53,649 nt of DNA from Ichthyophonus hoferi (lineage: Eukaryota; Opisthokonta; Ichthyosporea; Ichthyophonida; Ichthyophonidae), in the NCBI GenBank assembly GCA_002751075.1, contig NAOQ01000003.1, forward strand, positions 239,292 through 292,940. The letters are read 5' to 3'. Positions within the stretch are counted from its first letter, which is position 1; the number at the start of each line of letters is the position of its first letter. Both the position numbers and the translations under genes were made by a program. Positions 10,988-23,812 of this stretch are shown piece by piece. The notes beneath the pieces were generated by a model. The model was not told the origin of the DNA. It saw nothing but the letters and a program-made list of their open reading frames with translations, and did not search any database.

Positions 10988-13735
10988 CGAGATAGGGAGG
11001 GATAAGGATAACTCTTGACATATATTTGTATATATCTATATCTATATGTACATGGAATGAATTGGCGCATACAGTATTTTTATTTAAGGGAAATCTATGA
11101 TTGGTCTAGAAGAATGATTCATTGATTAACTCTCAGAAGTTTAACTTGCAATAATGGTAATAAAAGTGCAATGTTTTCATTATTTATTACATCATATGTG
11201 ACAGATAATTTTCCTAATTATCTGTTTCTAATATTTCCAAATCTAACATACGTAAACTGAGCCGATGTACAACTTAACTACTTAGATAATTTGTACACTA
11301 TTTATAAACAAAAACGCGTGCCCAGAGCCAGTCTGGGCCCAAACTGTATACTCGATTAGAGTTGGTACTAGTTTGTAGACGTCCAGTAGAGATCGTTGAT
11401 TACAACATAGGGGTTGCACAATATTCAACTAATTTTACCACATTTTAGAGCAATCGATATGTGGCATAATTTAATATAATGATTATATTGTATTTTCTTT
11501 TATTTTAGCATGACGCAATGGCAGAGTGCACATCATATAGATATAAAAATTTCAAATGTATACTTGATTTGGTTTTAAAAGTGTAAGGTTAATGTATGCG
11601 AATAATTCTAGTTAATAAGGTAGACTATATTATACCACATTGTACTACACTATCTAAGGTACTGATGATATATATGCTTTGCCTGTAACGTGTAACTTAT
11701 GGATGGTATATTATGCATGTTGGAACATGGTAGCGGCTTAAAATAAAGACAGGTTATCTTATGTGTTACAAATAGGTCTCTGTTTTGCACGACTTTAAAT
11801 GTAAATGTATAATCGTTAGTAATATAATTCATTATCTTGTTAATTTTTGGTTATTTAAAATCCCCAGTAAATACTATAGAATTGCATAAAAATTTATTAT
11901 TTTCTGGGCCAATATCAGCAAAACCCAAACATATAGGCACATGGGCAGATTGAAACCCAATAATATGGTTTGTGTGCATATCTGTTTAGCTAAATCTCCA
12001 GTTTTTGACACCATTTAATTTATTCAAAAAGGTAACTATTACTGCTATCATGAACCTCAATAGGATACGTTAGTGATCAAGTATACTGTCGTTGCATTGT
12101 AGTAACAATGTATAAATTACCAGAACTACCACAGATTGCTATATTATGTTTATTCTTTATTTCACTATGTCAACTGTTATTACATCATAGATCTTGCAAG
12201 CTCACTACAGAATCACGTCTCTGGACATGCTAAGATATCCCATGTATAGATCAATTGCTATCTTGTCTTTAATTACTTAATTAATTTGAGACTAACTATT
12301 TCATATATATTATATTAATTATATTAATGTTCACCAATGACATATACCTATAATCTAAAATTTGTTTTATAAAACTTATTTTGGAGGTTGCCAGGTAGGT
12401 CATTATACGTAGATAACCACACACCACACCTTCATATGAATCTATATATTTCGCATGACTATATATATTAGAGATGACGTTTATAGAGTTAACACGAGCA
12501 CGACCTGGAATTTCCTACGAAGTCTATTACCATGAAAAACAAAATAATTCGTGGAAAACTGTCTCAGGCAATTAAATTGCACAGATCATAAGTATAACCG
12601 ATGCTGCCTTATACTCCATTGGATTTTCATCAAGCGCAAACAAACCTACACTAGCATTTGATTTGTCATTATGTTGCAGCAAATCACGTCTTGGTAAAAT
12701 GGCCAGATGACGATAGATATGCAGCTATAGTATGGCCATATATGGGTATTTAAAATTTGGTCCATAACATAGTCAAAACACAATTAATTAAGAAATAAAA
12801 TAAACAACAAAATATAGGAATTTCGAATTAAAATGCATTAACTTATCGAGAATCAAATTGTTTTGCGCAGCTTAAGACCAAACAACACCATATAATCTAA
12901 TCATTGATAGGTATATATAAATAGATATGGTAATCAACTATGAGCTAAAATTTTATTAGTCGTGGTTATTTTTCTTTATTTAAATTATAAGCACAATTAT
13001 TTAATTAATATCCCTTAGTCTTCCTACTTACAAGAAAACATACAGATAGTCGTATGGTTTGGTTGGAATTAGCAAAGCAGAGAATAAATAAATTAACACT
13101 CCTCACTTGCTACAACTGACGACTGTTCATTTTAATACTGAGACTGAAAATAAAAGCGTACCCTCACAAAAAATTACATAAGTGCCCAAGTTATATAGCT
13201 AAATATACAATACCTTTTTAAAAAAAATGAATACTCACATCATACCAGCCAATATTGTAATAATAATAACCATGAAAACAATATAATCAATAATTTAGAA
13301 GATGTATACAATGCATGACGAAGGTTATGAATAACTTAATACAGTACTCCCATCATAGTATGTGTGTACAGGAAAAAACTAGTAAAGGTTGTACGAGGCG
13401 TTAGACTATGGCTCCATATACGTAGTTAAACTTCCATGAGTACTTGCGAAGTGCATTTTCAAATTTCAACGAAACCAAAAATATATAATAAAAGACAAGA
13501 ATTAAATCAAAAACAGATATTTAATAAATAGTCACGGACTTGGTAATACAACCAAAAGTTGTAGATATCATCCTGCAACATCGTAAACTAAAAAATTCAC
13601 CTAGCCATAATAGTGTAATAAGAATTATAATTTTACAAGAACTGTAATTTTAAAACAGATAACCATTGATTGGCTATTATCTATCAATCAAGGTTCCTGA
13701 GTTTGAATTCAAATCTGAACGAGGAAAGGGCATCG
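10988..13735. other. Intergenic DNA, no recognised gene
   Basis: This is AT-rich DNA between the NUBP2 stop and the 3' end of the secreted-protein gene. No conserved exon was recognised. Two short coding-like stretches on the plus strand (about 12475-12580 and 12680-12755) are treated as a finding only. The rest appears to be ordinary spacer with scattered ATTGG/CCAAT pentamers. Confidence 0.5.
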
Positions 13736-14158
13736 TTATTGAGCGTTGTTGCAGATCTCGTTTGTCTCCAAATCAAGCTTTCTGTCGCGGCAATGGTCAC
13801 GACAAGTCATGACATCAATATTGCATTGTTTCCTAGTCGCCGCAGTGGTACAGGAGTAAACCATGCCCCAAAGGCATGGGTCTCGGACCTTTCGGGCTGC
13901 AAGAGATGTGCAAACAGGTGAATTATGAAGAGTCTTATAGTTCGGGTCTTGACAGTACTTCAAATAGCATTGGTGGATATTCATATTACACATTTTAGCA
14001 TTAGTCTCTGTATAGCATGAGTAAATAGGTCCCCATGTGCATGGGTCAGATCTGAAATAGTTTGGATGAGTAGAAGGAACTTGTAAGCTAGGAGCTGCGT
14101 TTACGCTGAGACAAGCAAAAGCGGCAACAGCAACAACAAAAAATTTAATGACGACCAT
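13736..14158 (-). CDS. Small secreted protein with two six-cysteine repeats
   Basis: An intronless frame of 140 residues starts at 14158. Residues 1-21 form a signal peptide (basic K5, hydrophobic core FFVVAVAAFACL, small residues before the likely cut near A21-A22). The mature part is two tandem homologous units, each opening with DPCxWGxxYSC. Cysteines lie at 40, 48, 57, 64, 69, 83 and at 95, 103, 112, 119, 123, 136. The spacing is C-x7-C-x8-C-x6-C-x4-C-x13-C in unit 1 and C-x7-C-x8-C-x6-C-x3-C-x12-C in unit 2, so three disulfides per unit are likely. I do not recognise the family; the pattern is not a standard Kazal, EGF or defensin spacing. Its own TATA box and compact single exon suggest regulated, abundant expression. 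Function is unknown; extracellular matrix, host interaction, toxin-like or protease-inhibitor roles are all possible. Confidence 0.8.
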   Translation of the reverse strand: MVVIKFFVVAVAAFACLSVNAAPSLQVPSTHPNYFRSDPCTWGPIYSCYTETNAKMCNMNIHQCYLKYCQDPNYKTLHNSPVCTSLAARKVRDPCLWGMVYSCTTAATRKQCNIDVMTCRDHCRDRKLDLETNEICNNAQ

Positions 14159-14225
14159 TGTAATATATGACCACGTATAGGCAATTTAGTTTATAAGATG
14201 TGTAGACGTATACAGGGGAGGCGGG

Positions 14226-14233
14226 TATATATA
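14226..14233 (-). promoter_or_regulatory. TATA box of the secreted-protein gene
   Basis: TATATATA flanked by GC-rich sequence (CCCAC on one side, CCCGCC on the other in the minus-strand reading) lies about 70 bp upstream of the start codon at 14158. That spacing would give a 5' UTR of roughly 40 nt. It is the clearest core-promoter element in the window. Confidence 0.65.
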
Positions 14234-17200
14234 GTGGGGAAACTAATTGTGCTTGTGCTTCAGAAAAAGCCAGACCAATCTAGGGAAGGAGTTATAGTTT
14301 ATTGTTAGCAATCTTGGTACCAGATTAAGTGCAAATCTGAATCCCAGTGCACTATCCGCCAATCATAACACTTCAGAATCAGTATGAGTATACTATATAA
14401 TATTTTATAGATTACTGCTATACTGCTATTAACATTTTATTTATATACATTGCATATAATAGTAATAAAAAAATTTATTGGAATTCTTATTAATATTATT
14501 TTAAAAATAAAACAATTAAATAATAAAAAGGAAAAGATGGGGTACCCAGTTATCACGTTATGCTCTAGATCTCTCCAATGCTAGATCTACAACTATAGCA
14601 AAATAAGAACTAAACCGTAAGCATCATGTCCTACCCTACAGGGTGTTACTCCATTGATTCATTTATTCATTCATTGAAACAGAATTTCTTAATAATTTGT
14701 CTGTAGCGCACAAAGCAAATACTGCTATGTAATTCAAGAAAGTATATCTTATCAGTGATATCCCAATGGAATGCGGGAATTGTCATTTGCATTCTGTTTG
14801 TATAATTCTTATATATCATTTTATATAAAAGTATATGACAGAAATTATGTGCATTTCCGTTGTTCTTGTTATTATTAGTATCAATCAAGAAGTAGGTATT
14901 TTTATAATACCAATGGACAACTAGTATGTACTACAAGCAGAAGCTTAGTGGACGATTGCTTCATAAACGCGAACAGTTTATTGGTTGGCTTATAAAGTAA
15001 CTCCGATTGGCTAATGTCCAATGTATTTGATTTGTAAACCTGTGCTATGAAGTTAAAACGATTTTAATTATGATTTTCCCCTTATCTATTAAAAATTATT
15101 TTAGATAATTATTTTTAATATATATGTATATTATATATAATTTTATTTAATTAACTTATATAGGTCACTGCACGGCTAAGTGATAACAGTAATCGTGGTA
15201 CGAGACCCACAATTACTGCCCAATAGCCATTTAAAAGAAAAGCAATGCTTAGTAGAGCGATTGGACAGCTTAAACCAAGCTCTTTGGATAATCACACCAT
15301 AATTTCGTGTTCGGTCTTACATATACAAACGTACCTCCAATTTATGCTACAGATTTTAGATTATTAATAAGCCACTGGTGCTATTTATTGATTGATTATA
15401 GTTAATAAATTGCGATTGATTCCTATGCGCAAACATAAGCAGTGTTTGGGAATAATCTCCAACTCCCATCAAATAAAACAAGATTAGTTTGTTTGCCTTT
15501 AGCATAAGAGTTTCTCATTGGTGAGAAAGGTAAACTTCGATAACGAATAGCTATGCATTAGTGGAGATCTATATAGTACGAGACTGGCGTAAATATTAGC
15601 TATTACTGCTTATGTAAATAAAGGAGTTGGCCAAAGTGGTAGATGGTGATCTTGCTCGGTGTTAATTATGCTCTGTAGTGAATTAAATTACATTACATAG
15701 TTATAGTAAGCACTCCGTGTTGAAAATAGTCAAAGACTAACTTATAGATATATATGATTGACAGTTAAGTAGCAAAACCATATGCTTTATTAATGAACCA
15801 AATGTAGAAATAATAACGTTATTAAAATGTTTCCTCCATAAATCTGTATAATCTCCATTGGAAACAAAATCAGTACTAATGTTACCAAATTCTATTTGAT
15901 TGTCACCAGGTAAGTAAGTAGTCTAACTTTTTTGAAATGCAGCTTGAAGCTCAAACTTCTAATCTGAATTGAATGAGGCCATTAATTTTTTACCAGGTAG
16001 TATGTTATAAATATTTAGCTGTAATCCATATTTATTTGTGATTAAATATAACAGTAATCTTTTAGAAGAAGAGCAATATCACACACAACTCTGTTGGCTG
16101 GCCAATAGAGGAAACACAAACGGCTATTTTCTCACTTTCGTCTTGCATCAAAACACAAACAATATATTCAGCCTCTCCATTCCTTCTTAATGTGTACTCT
16201 GTACTGCTACAATCGTGATATTTTCGTATTTTTAAGTTTAAAATAATAATTTATTTTAATGTAAGGTACATTTACTGTTAACTAAATGTATGTGAATGTA
16301 TATATATTCAAATATCTGCTGATTTACAGTGCCTCGTATCGTTCTATGAGAAGTGCCTGAGGCTAGTATGTATATTTATAATTATCAAATAGACTCATTT
16401 CATATATCAATACTTCGTGCGCCATGTTAATGACTTAAGTTGTAATCAGCCCAAAAACAATTTCACACATTGCAGGATTCCAGGAAAGCGGCAGTGCGTT
16501 GTAGCCACGTTATTGAAATATATGGTGTTTTACAAAAAGTTTACGTGATCTTTACAAATTTAGCCGCTTAAAGCAGCATCAAATCATATTTATTCACATT
16601 CTTTAATATAGGCACTGGCTTAATAAATTGATCGTAGTTTTATTTATAAGTAGGGGTGCTTCGTCCACTGACCAGCGAGGACATTTACTAAACATATTGG
16701 TGGTATTTTTAGATGACTTGCATACGTGAGAGATCAAAGACTACTTAATTTTTTTGTTTGTAGTTTAGTCTGCATATAGCCACATTGAAGATAATAACAT
16801 ACATCCTTCAACATTTGAATCCAATTCACATGCTATTAATACTCGGCAATCTAGTTATGTTCGTGTGGGTTAGACATTTAAATGAAAGCAACCAATTTGG
16901 ATTTTTTTAAATAAAAAACTGCCAAGCTACAGACATTAATATAGGGGCTTAGCCCCAATATCTAGGCGTATTAACGCGGGAATCCTTCAACTAGTAAATA
17001 ATGCTAACTACTAAATATGAGTCAATATATATGCCTTCTCTTACAATATACTTACCTTAGCCTTTCATTAAAAGTGGATCAGAGCTAAAAGCTGCCTATG
17101 TTGCTAGCTCAGCAAGATACATCTTTATGCAGCGCCTAATTGGAGACTCGAGCCTATAGTCAAGTCACTAACGCTAGCCATGGATTGCTATATACTCTTA

Positions 17201-17789
17201 TACTACTACGTCATTATAATATTATCTTATGACGTCATTATACTACTATATTATTATACCATTATATTGTTATTTTATTTCTCTATTTTATTTTATTATT
17301 ATTGTACTAGTTATCAGTAATTTTCGATGTCCAAATTTTAATAGAAAATATGGTATAAAAGACCTTGTTAAAGTTGGGATATGCTTTTACATGGCACATT
17401 GTAACTGTAAATGGAGCATAAATCTGTTACAACGAATCTTTTTGTTTATTTGTATTAGAATATAACATGTATTCTATTTATTTGTAATCTTCTATTAATC
17501 AAATATTTGATTATCTATCAAACCTATGCAGTAATATTAATTCTTGTATAACATATTATATTAGGTATACAGTTTAATCCAAATTCAGTTTCACTGCATT
17601 ACATATAAATTAATTAATGTGCGGCTGAGACGAGAATTTACACATTTTTTTAATGATTGGGTACTGTACAAGCGATGTATATATAGCCATTATTACCTAT
17701 CCAATATAATTCGTTATTGTACTAATTACTCCTTATTCTAATCTATCTTGCGTTATATATATATATATACATCTTGTATAGCAACCTGT
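14234..17789. other. Intergenic DNA, no recognised gene
   Basis: About 3.5 kb without a recognisable exon. It contains a 12-bp-stem hairpin at 15187-15218, a short direct repeat of the TATTATxTTATGACGTCATTATACT type at 17208-17245, and copy 2 of repeat family 1. Open frames here are short and low-complexity. Confidence 0.5.
17400..17640 (+). repeat. Dispersed repeat family 1, copy 2 (3'-shortened)
   Basis: It matches copy 1 from its GGAGCAT..AATCTGTT block through the CATATTATATTAGGTATACAG and CAGTTTCACTGCAT blocks, then diverges near 17640. The GGGTAACGG end present in copies 1 and 3 is missing. Borders are approximate. Confidence 0.5.
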
Positions 17790-19030
17790 GACTGGTGCTA
17801 GTGATATGTACGGATTTGGGGTTAGAAAGACCATAGGCTTCAAAGTATATTAACTTCTTTGAGGATTTGGCTTCGTGGTATATGGGTCTAGGTATATAAT
17901 GCGTTGATCATGGCGAGTTCCGTATGCATGAGGGACATTAGCAGCGTTCATGGCGACCCTGGCCATGGTGATAATATGTCGATTCATGTACTCTGAAAAC
18001 CCATCTGATTGAAATACATATGGCAAAAGGTTGTGCGATGACCAACCACGTCACTGTAGATGGTTTCTAAAGGACGATTGGTGTGTGTTCAACACAACGA
18101 ACAGGACTCGTGACAATTTTGTTTGCCACGCAGGTATCGCATAGGTCGATCTTCTTTGGGATTGTATGTAAAGTTTTTGACACATGGTAAGACGTTTCGG
18201 TGAGTAGTGCATGAACCGGGAATGCAACATAGTATTTGATTTTGTGTTGTGAAAGTGGAGCGAAGGGAAAGAAAACTGTTGGAAATGGAGATGTCGATTA
18301 CAGTATGGCTGTAGGTATTAATAAAATGAGTGTGGCTGTCAAGATTGTCATTTGGCGATGAGCGGTTGTATGTATTAATATTTCGGATAGGAGTGTTGCT
18401 CTTAAGGATTATGACTTTATTGTTAGTAAACTTTGTTGTGTATTATTGACTGCATAAGGCTGTGATAGAGAAAAGGATGCATTGAATTCCAGGGGAAAAG
18501 AGGACATTGTGGAGTATTTTGTTTCTATTGATACCATTGATGTGACCTCAAGGTGATCGTACCATAGTGAGTTGCACATATAATGATTTCATTGGCCAGG
18601 TGGGAGTCGAGCGCGAGTGGGGTGAGGTTGGCGAATACTTTTCGTTGTATATAGATGTGGCGAGAGCATCCACTATGAACAAGGAACTGCCAATCGGAGA
18701 AGGGTTTGATGGTTGGTTTTTGTTTTGTGAAGGACGGGAGTCTGTTGTTGAAGAGGTATTGGGAGGCACGGTTGTTGTGTGCTTGAGCTCCAAGGAGTAG
18801 TGTGTTGTCATGTTAACATGTGATGAGCATGGTTGACTAGAACAGAATTCATGTTTCAGTGGTTAGGGGGCTGGTGTTGCAGGTGCCTGGTTGGAGCGTG
18901 GTGTGTTACCTTTGGTGTAAAGAGTGCTGGCTGTCACTCGTCTGGGAGAAAGAAATATTTTACTGGAGTTGGGACTGTTCCTGTTGATGGAAATACTTGG
19001 TGGTGGTATGGATACCATGTGAGTTAATAT
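17790..19030 (-). mobile_element. Ty1/Copia-like LTR element relic, minus strand (protease to integrase region)
   Basis: This block is visibly less AT-rich than its flanks. On the minus strand it has, from high to low coordinates, a protease-like stretch (about 18560-18700), a pre-integrase CDTCVANK-type cysteine motif (about 18110-18150) and integrase-core-like sequence down to about 17850. The order protease then integrase fits Copia. It is broken in several places and no intact frame or clear LTR remains, so it is an old fossil. It may be the downstream part of the minus-strand element whose LTR/leader lies at 25131-25905, split by the plus-strand element. Confidence 0.6.
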
Positions 19031-19039
19031 GACACTGAT

Positions 19040-22000
19040 AAAGGTATCTTTTTGGGTGCTGCATGCATTCCTGATCTGTTGAAATATTTAAGTCCTACAA
19101 GTATTTGATCAAATACTTTATAATGTCTTGTGCGAATATCACTTAAGTTTTAGTTAGCTTTAAACCTCTAATTGTTATGAAGTATTGGAATGAGGCTTCC
19201 ATCAGAAATTAGATGTTGGGCATTAATTAATGATAATTAATTAATTAACAATGTATGTCACTAATTGTAGGCAATTAGGATTAAAAGCTCAATGCAATCT
19301 AGAACGCAAAAGCACCATGGTTTTAAATAGTGTTTGGTAATACATATGTGATATATGGTTTTCAGAAGGATCTTTTGAATAATCATTGGATAATATAGGG
19401 CTAAGTACATACTAGGTAACAGTTAAGTTTAAGTTCCTATTGGCTAAATATGTTTATTGCATGGTCAACTGGTATTGACGGAAAACACAACAACCATATA
19501 ACCAACTATCACAGACTGAGTCTGGATCCTAATTCTAGTTGGTTGTAGGGCAATAAACCTTTTTTTCTTTAAAAAACTAATAATCTCTTAATAATGAGTA
19601 GCCCCATGGAAACCCCTCTTGGAGCCATTGGTCACTGCAAGGAGAGCAAAGCTTCAGAGAAGTCAGGGTCTGTTTCAAGAACCAAAAAGAAAAAGCAGAG
19701 AGTCCACCTTTCCAGTGGTTTGGAGTGAGGGAATCTGTCTTCAGAGGTCCAGGATAAAAACGTTGAGTCTAGCTCAGAGATCAGTGAATGGAACAAACAT
19801 ACTGTGGTGCACCAGGACGAGGACCTGGAATATGACCATCTGGATTCCAGCAGGGTTACTAAGGCCCAGCAACCTAAAAGCACTTCAACAGTGAGCTCTA
19901 TGAACGCTCTTTAGCACAGCACCATGCCAGAGGAGAATTACACACAGAGGGCACAAGGACGTGGTTCTGCCCAGGAGTGACAATTGCAGTTTCCTGGGAG
20001 CCAGCCAGTATTTACAGCAGAGATGGTTTAGCAACTGTTAATGCAAATGGGAGGAAGAGCTCCCAAAATAATTACTTTTTTACTTATTCCTGGAAATGAA
20101 ATCTTCATTGACACTGGCAAGGGTATCAGCTACACAAAATGATGGGCTGAAAGCATCATCAACAAGATGCAAGTTTCAATGTGTATCCATATTATAGAAT
20201 ATCAGCCTACATGTCAGCAGCCACTCAACCCAACCAGCGTGTCAACAGAGGAGGCTACAGCTAGGCATTACCTATACACATCAGTCTTCACTGGGCAATG
20301 ATTAATAGCTGGATGGGAGCAAAACCAGTTTGCTTTCTATACCTGGAAAGAACCGAAGAAGCAATTCGACGAAAAAGATACAAGACAACAGACAACCTAC
20401 ATGCTAGAGTACCTAGACATTTCATTGAAGCCCAACAATGGCAAAACTGAGTATATTGGATGGTTGTTAGCAGCCAACAAAAGACTGAAGGAAACAGTAA
20501 TGGAGTAACATGATTAAGCAGTAGTAAAATGGAGTATTCATGACTACAATCCCCTAAGTATGAAGGCCAGGTTAGGGCTTTCTGGCAGGTCACAAAGAAC
20601 TGCAGAACATGACCTCTTACATTAAGTTGGAGTCAAAGCGAAAATTCAGAAGCCCACAGAATAAAAAAGAGGAGCGTGAGCCAAGAATCAAAAATAAAAC
20701 AAAACCAATATTAACATATCTCCATTTACAAGACACACATACCCCTACTATTTGAGGTACTGTGAATACTGACAAGACATCTATTTCCATTGATACCAAT
20801 AATTCAAAAAGAGTAAGGGTTGGCATAGATTTAGCAGAGGATACCATAATTGCAGTTAGGCAAATGGATTATAATGACAAAAACTTACCTCACACAAGTG
20901 AGAAAACTTTGACCCTCCAAATCTTTCTACTAGATTCAATTCTATCTGAGTCAAATTCTTTTCACAATATTATTTTAATTGTGGCCTACTCCAAAGTGGA
21001 CATCTAAGATGGTAATTATGGAGAAAAGAAACTCCCAGTATCAACTGCTCAAAGAATGTATAATCACCTCTGCCATCAGTATTTTTTACTAATTTTTAGA
21101 ATACGTAACTTGTTTAGACAACATGCAGGCCACATTAGGTTCAAGATTGACCTGGAAATTCGTTTCTCTAAAACAATTATCTTGGATGTTTGCCTTGGAG
21201 CAGGCCACAATGAAACATAAATACAATGACCAAACCACACCACCACATGCTCCACACAAAGTTCTTCACAATTCCTGATCAAGGGAAAGACGTCCAATCA
21301 GAGACAGAACAGATATTATAACATTAAGACTTGCTTCACCGCGTAATGCTCATTCTGACTGTCTAGATATTGGTCATACTACATATGAACGCTCTTTGAA
21401 CCTGAAGAATCTCAACTGCAAAAAACCCTTTATTCCAAAAGTTAAAAACTGTTCTTTGATTGATATTACTCATGTAGCTCAATAGCATATGTTATGTTCA
21501 ATACCAATCACACCAGCAAGGCAACCAACAGCTTTGCTGAGTTGCTATATGCTGTCTCTTATGGGCATGATGCCATTCCACAAAATGTTTTTATCATTGA
21601 TTGCGAGGCCAGCCATCATATTTGCAGCAATTGCCAGGCATTCCAAAACCTCATCTTCACATATGATTTGGTCATCTAACACACTATCTACTCCAGTGCA
21701 ACTGCTTTGAATTTGTTCTTCATACCATCTCTTTATAGCCAGAGAGCCATACCACTTTCTATGATGACCTAGTCACAATTGCAGTTGATAGAGGTCCTCT
21801 CCTCACCACAAAATCTTTTAGTGTCAATGTCTATTTGCTGAATGCAAATATTTTCTTTTCTAACAGATCCATTGCACTAAATACTCTGTCATCTTCTTCT
21901 GACTCCTACAACACCAGCATTGTCAAACCTGAGACCACCTACAATGTCCATACACCCAAATGGGAGTGTTACGGATACACAGCTGTTAGTTATAACATAC

Positions 22001-22115
22001 AACATGACAAATTAATGCACTGCTCTCACCACCATCTACAACAGTTTTTTCTATATTTAGATCAGCCTATGCTTGCATCACAACAAGGTCAACATTGTGA
22101 CACCTGTGACATCAA
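19040..22115 (+). mobile_element. Ty1/Copia-like LTR element relic, plus strand, part 1 (leader, gag, protease, pre-integrase)
   Basis: An LTR/leader remnant at about 19450-19530 is recognised because its reverse complement matches the leaders near 22490-22555 and 25485-25550 (CAATACCAGTTGACCA and AGTCTGTG blocks). Downstream come a gag-like region (about 19590-20760), an aspartic-protease-like stretch with IIDCEASHHI (about 21590-21640) and a pre-integrase HCDTCDIN motif near 22095-22125. Coding composition is richer in C and G than the surroundings. The element is broken many times and is clearly old. Confidence 0.65.
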
Positions 22116-23812
22116 TATGATTGTATCAGAATCTGTTGAGCCCACAGATTCATAACCACTTTCCAAATCCACTGACATAGACTCTAGAGCAAGTTGCTCT
22201 CCAGAATTGAAGTCTAAATTTTTCAAAGGGTCCTCTGAGTTCCTGTCCTTGCTATCTAATAAACACTGGATCTTAATCTTCTTCTTTGGTTCCACAGATG
22301 CTTTTGGTTTCTTAATCATGATGATTGCAGTCTTTTGCTTTTGTATTTAATCACTAAGGGTAAATGGTGGTCCACTAGACACTGCCATTATATCTTCCTA
22401 CTCCACAACACACAAACAAGACAATATATTATGATATAATAGCTTGTTTATTAAACAATTATTTTCAAAGGGTGCCAACTAAGTCTGTGGATCCTAATTA
22501 AATAGTTGTCAAATCATAATCAATTCAGTTGACCATGTGATACAAACACTGTTGAAGACAAAGTATTTTCCCACGTGTTGTTCAACTTAAAACTCTTTTA
22601 AAAATATATGCATATCGTAGATATTTCTGTCTATCAGCACTAAATTTTAATCTTAAGATAGAACCATTGTATGGTATTCTGCAAATCAAACCAAGTTACC
22701 TGACCCATGATTTTTCTAGTTATGAACTGGACTAAAAATGGTTAACTAATGAGCTATGTACCTTCTCACCTTTTGAATTGGTTGTTAGAAACAAGATAAT
22801 CTATCCGAGCTAAAACAAAAACTAGGTATTCTTACCTGATTAATATATTAAAATATTAATTGTATATTCAAGCACTGCATATAATAGTAAGCTATAACTG
22901 TATGTTTAATCCTTGAAACATGCAATCTTTGGCTTTTAAAGGTTATATAAGCCCACACCATTGACTATGTTATTGGTTCAATAACAAAAAGCTAAACTTT
23001 AGCATGCAATTAATTCTAATTGGAATTAATTAATCAATTTTGCCTTGTAATAATAAACAATCTAATATAAAAGCAAGTGCAGGATGCTAGCTTTGGTTAT
23101 TTTGAAAACTTAACAGAATCATAATTGTTGTTCTGGTATTTATGCATTCTTTCTTATTTGCTTATATAATAACTGTATATGTTAATATATAGAATATTAT
23201 CTACTAAGATTAATTTCCATTGGATCATCATCTTCACTTGCTATCACAATCAGACAGTTAATTCACATTAATATATTTAAAAGTAAAAATATATAGAAAT
23301 CTCCTTATTCCAAACCGAGCAAGAGAATAAACAAAACCACCTACAAGGGGTCACATATAGAAAAATAGTCAAAAGACTCAGCTGGTGACATAGTCGCCAG
23401 TAACATCTTAAACTGTACTTGGATGCAAATTTTCTAAATCCCAAAAAATGGTTTCTTAGCCAAACAGAAATCTCTGGTTCCTTACAAACACACTCTTGCA
23501 AAAATTCTAAAACTAATGAATCTCTAACATCTCATTAGAGACATGAAACTCAATAAAGTCTATCGATTATCTGATAACCTATGAGCGTCACATGTTGACA
23601 AACTATGTGTATAAATATCTAATGATAAACAAAAGTCAGGTTAACAACTATGATCATTCATTTACTGGTTTGTAGTTAAACAAATTTGGCCTAATTAAAC
23701 ATAATTAGTAACATTAATTAATTAATTAATTAATTAACTCTTAACACTTAAAAACCAATTATAACTTTATTACGTACTCAAATTCTATTGGACATTTAGA
23801 GGTACAACGCAA
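22116..23812 (-). mobile_element. Minus-strand LTR/leader/gag-start fragment inserted in the plus-strand Copia relic
   Basis: The minus-strand reading contains an acidic, Ser-rich gag N-terminal-like stretch (about 22320-22120), a leader near 22490-22555 and LTR-like sequence reaching the block ATTTAGAGGTACAA at 23793. The same set of landmarks, starting and stopping at the same homologous points, recurs at 25131-25905. This copy is about 900 bp longer in its LTR part. It sits between the pre-integrase and integrase regions of the plus-strand element. It is diverged and fragmentary. Confidence 0.55.

Noticed and set aside
17090-17190. tRNA-like A and B boxes on the minus strand (TGGCTAGCGTTAG, then GGCTCGAGTCTCC)
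   Set aside because: The boxes are only about 25 nt apart and no acceptor or anticodon stem folds around them. A true tRNA needs a longer spacing, and no repeated copies were seen that would make it a SINE.
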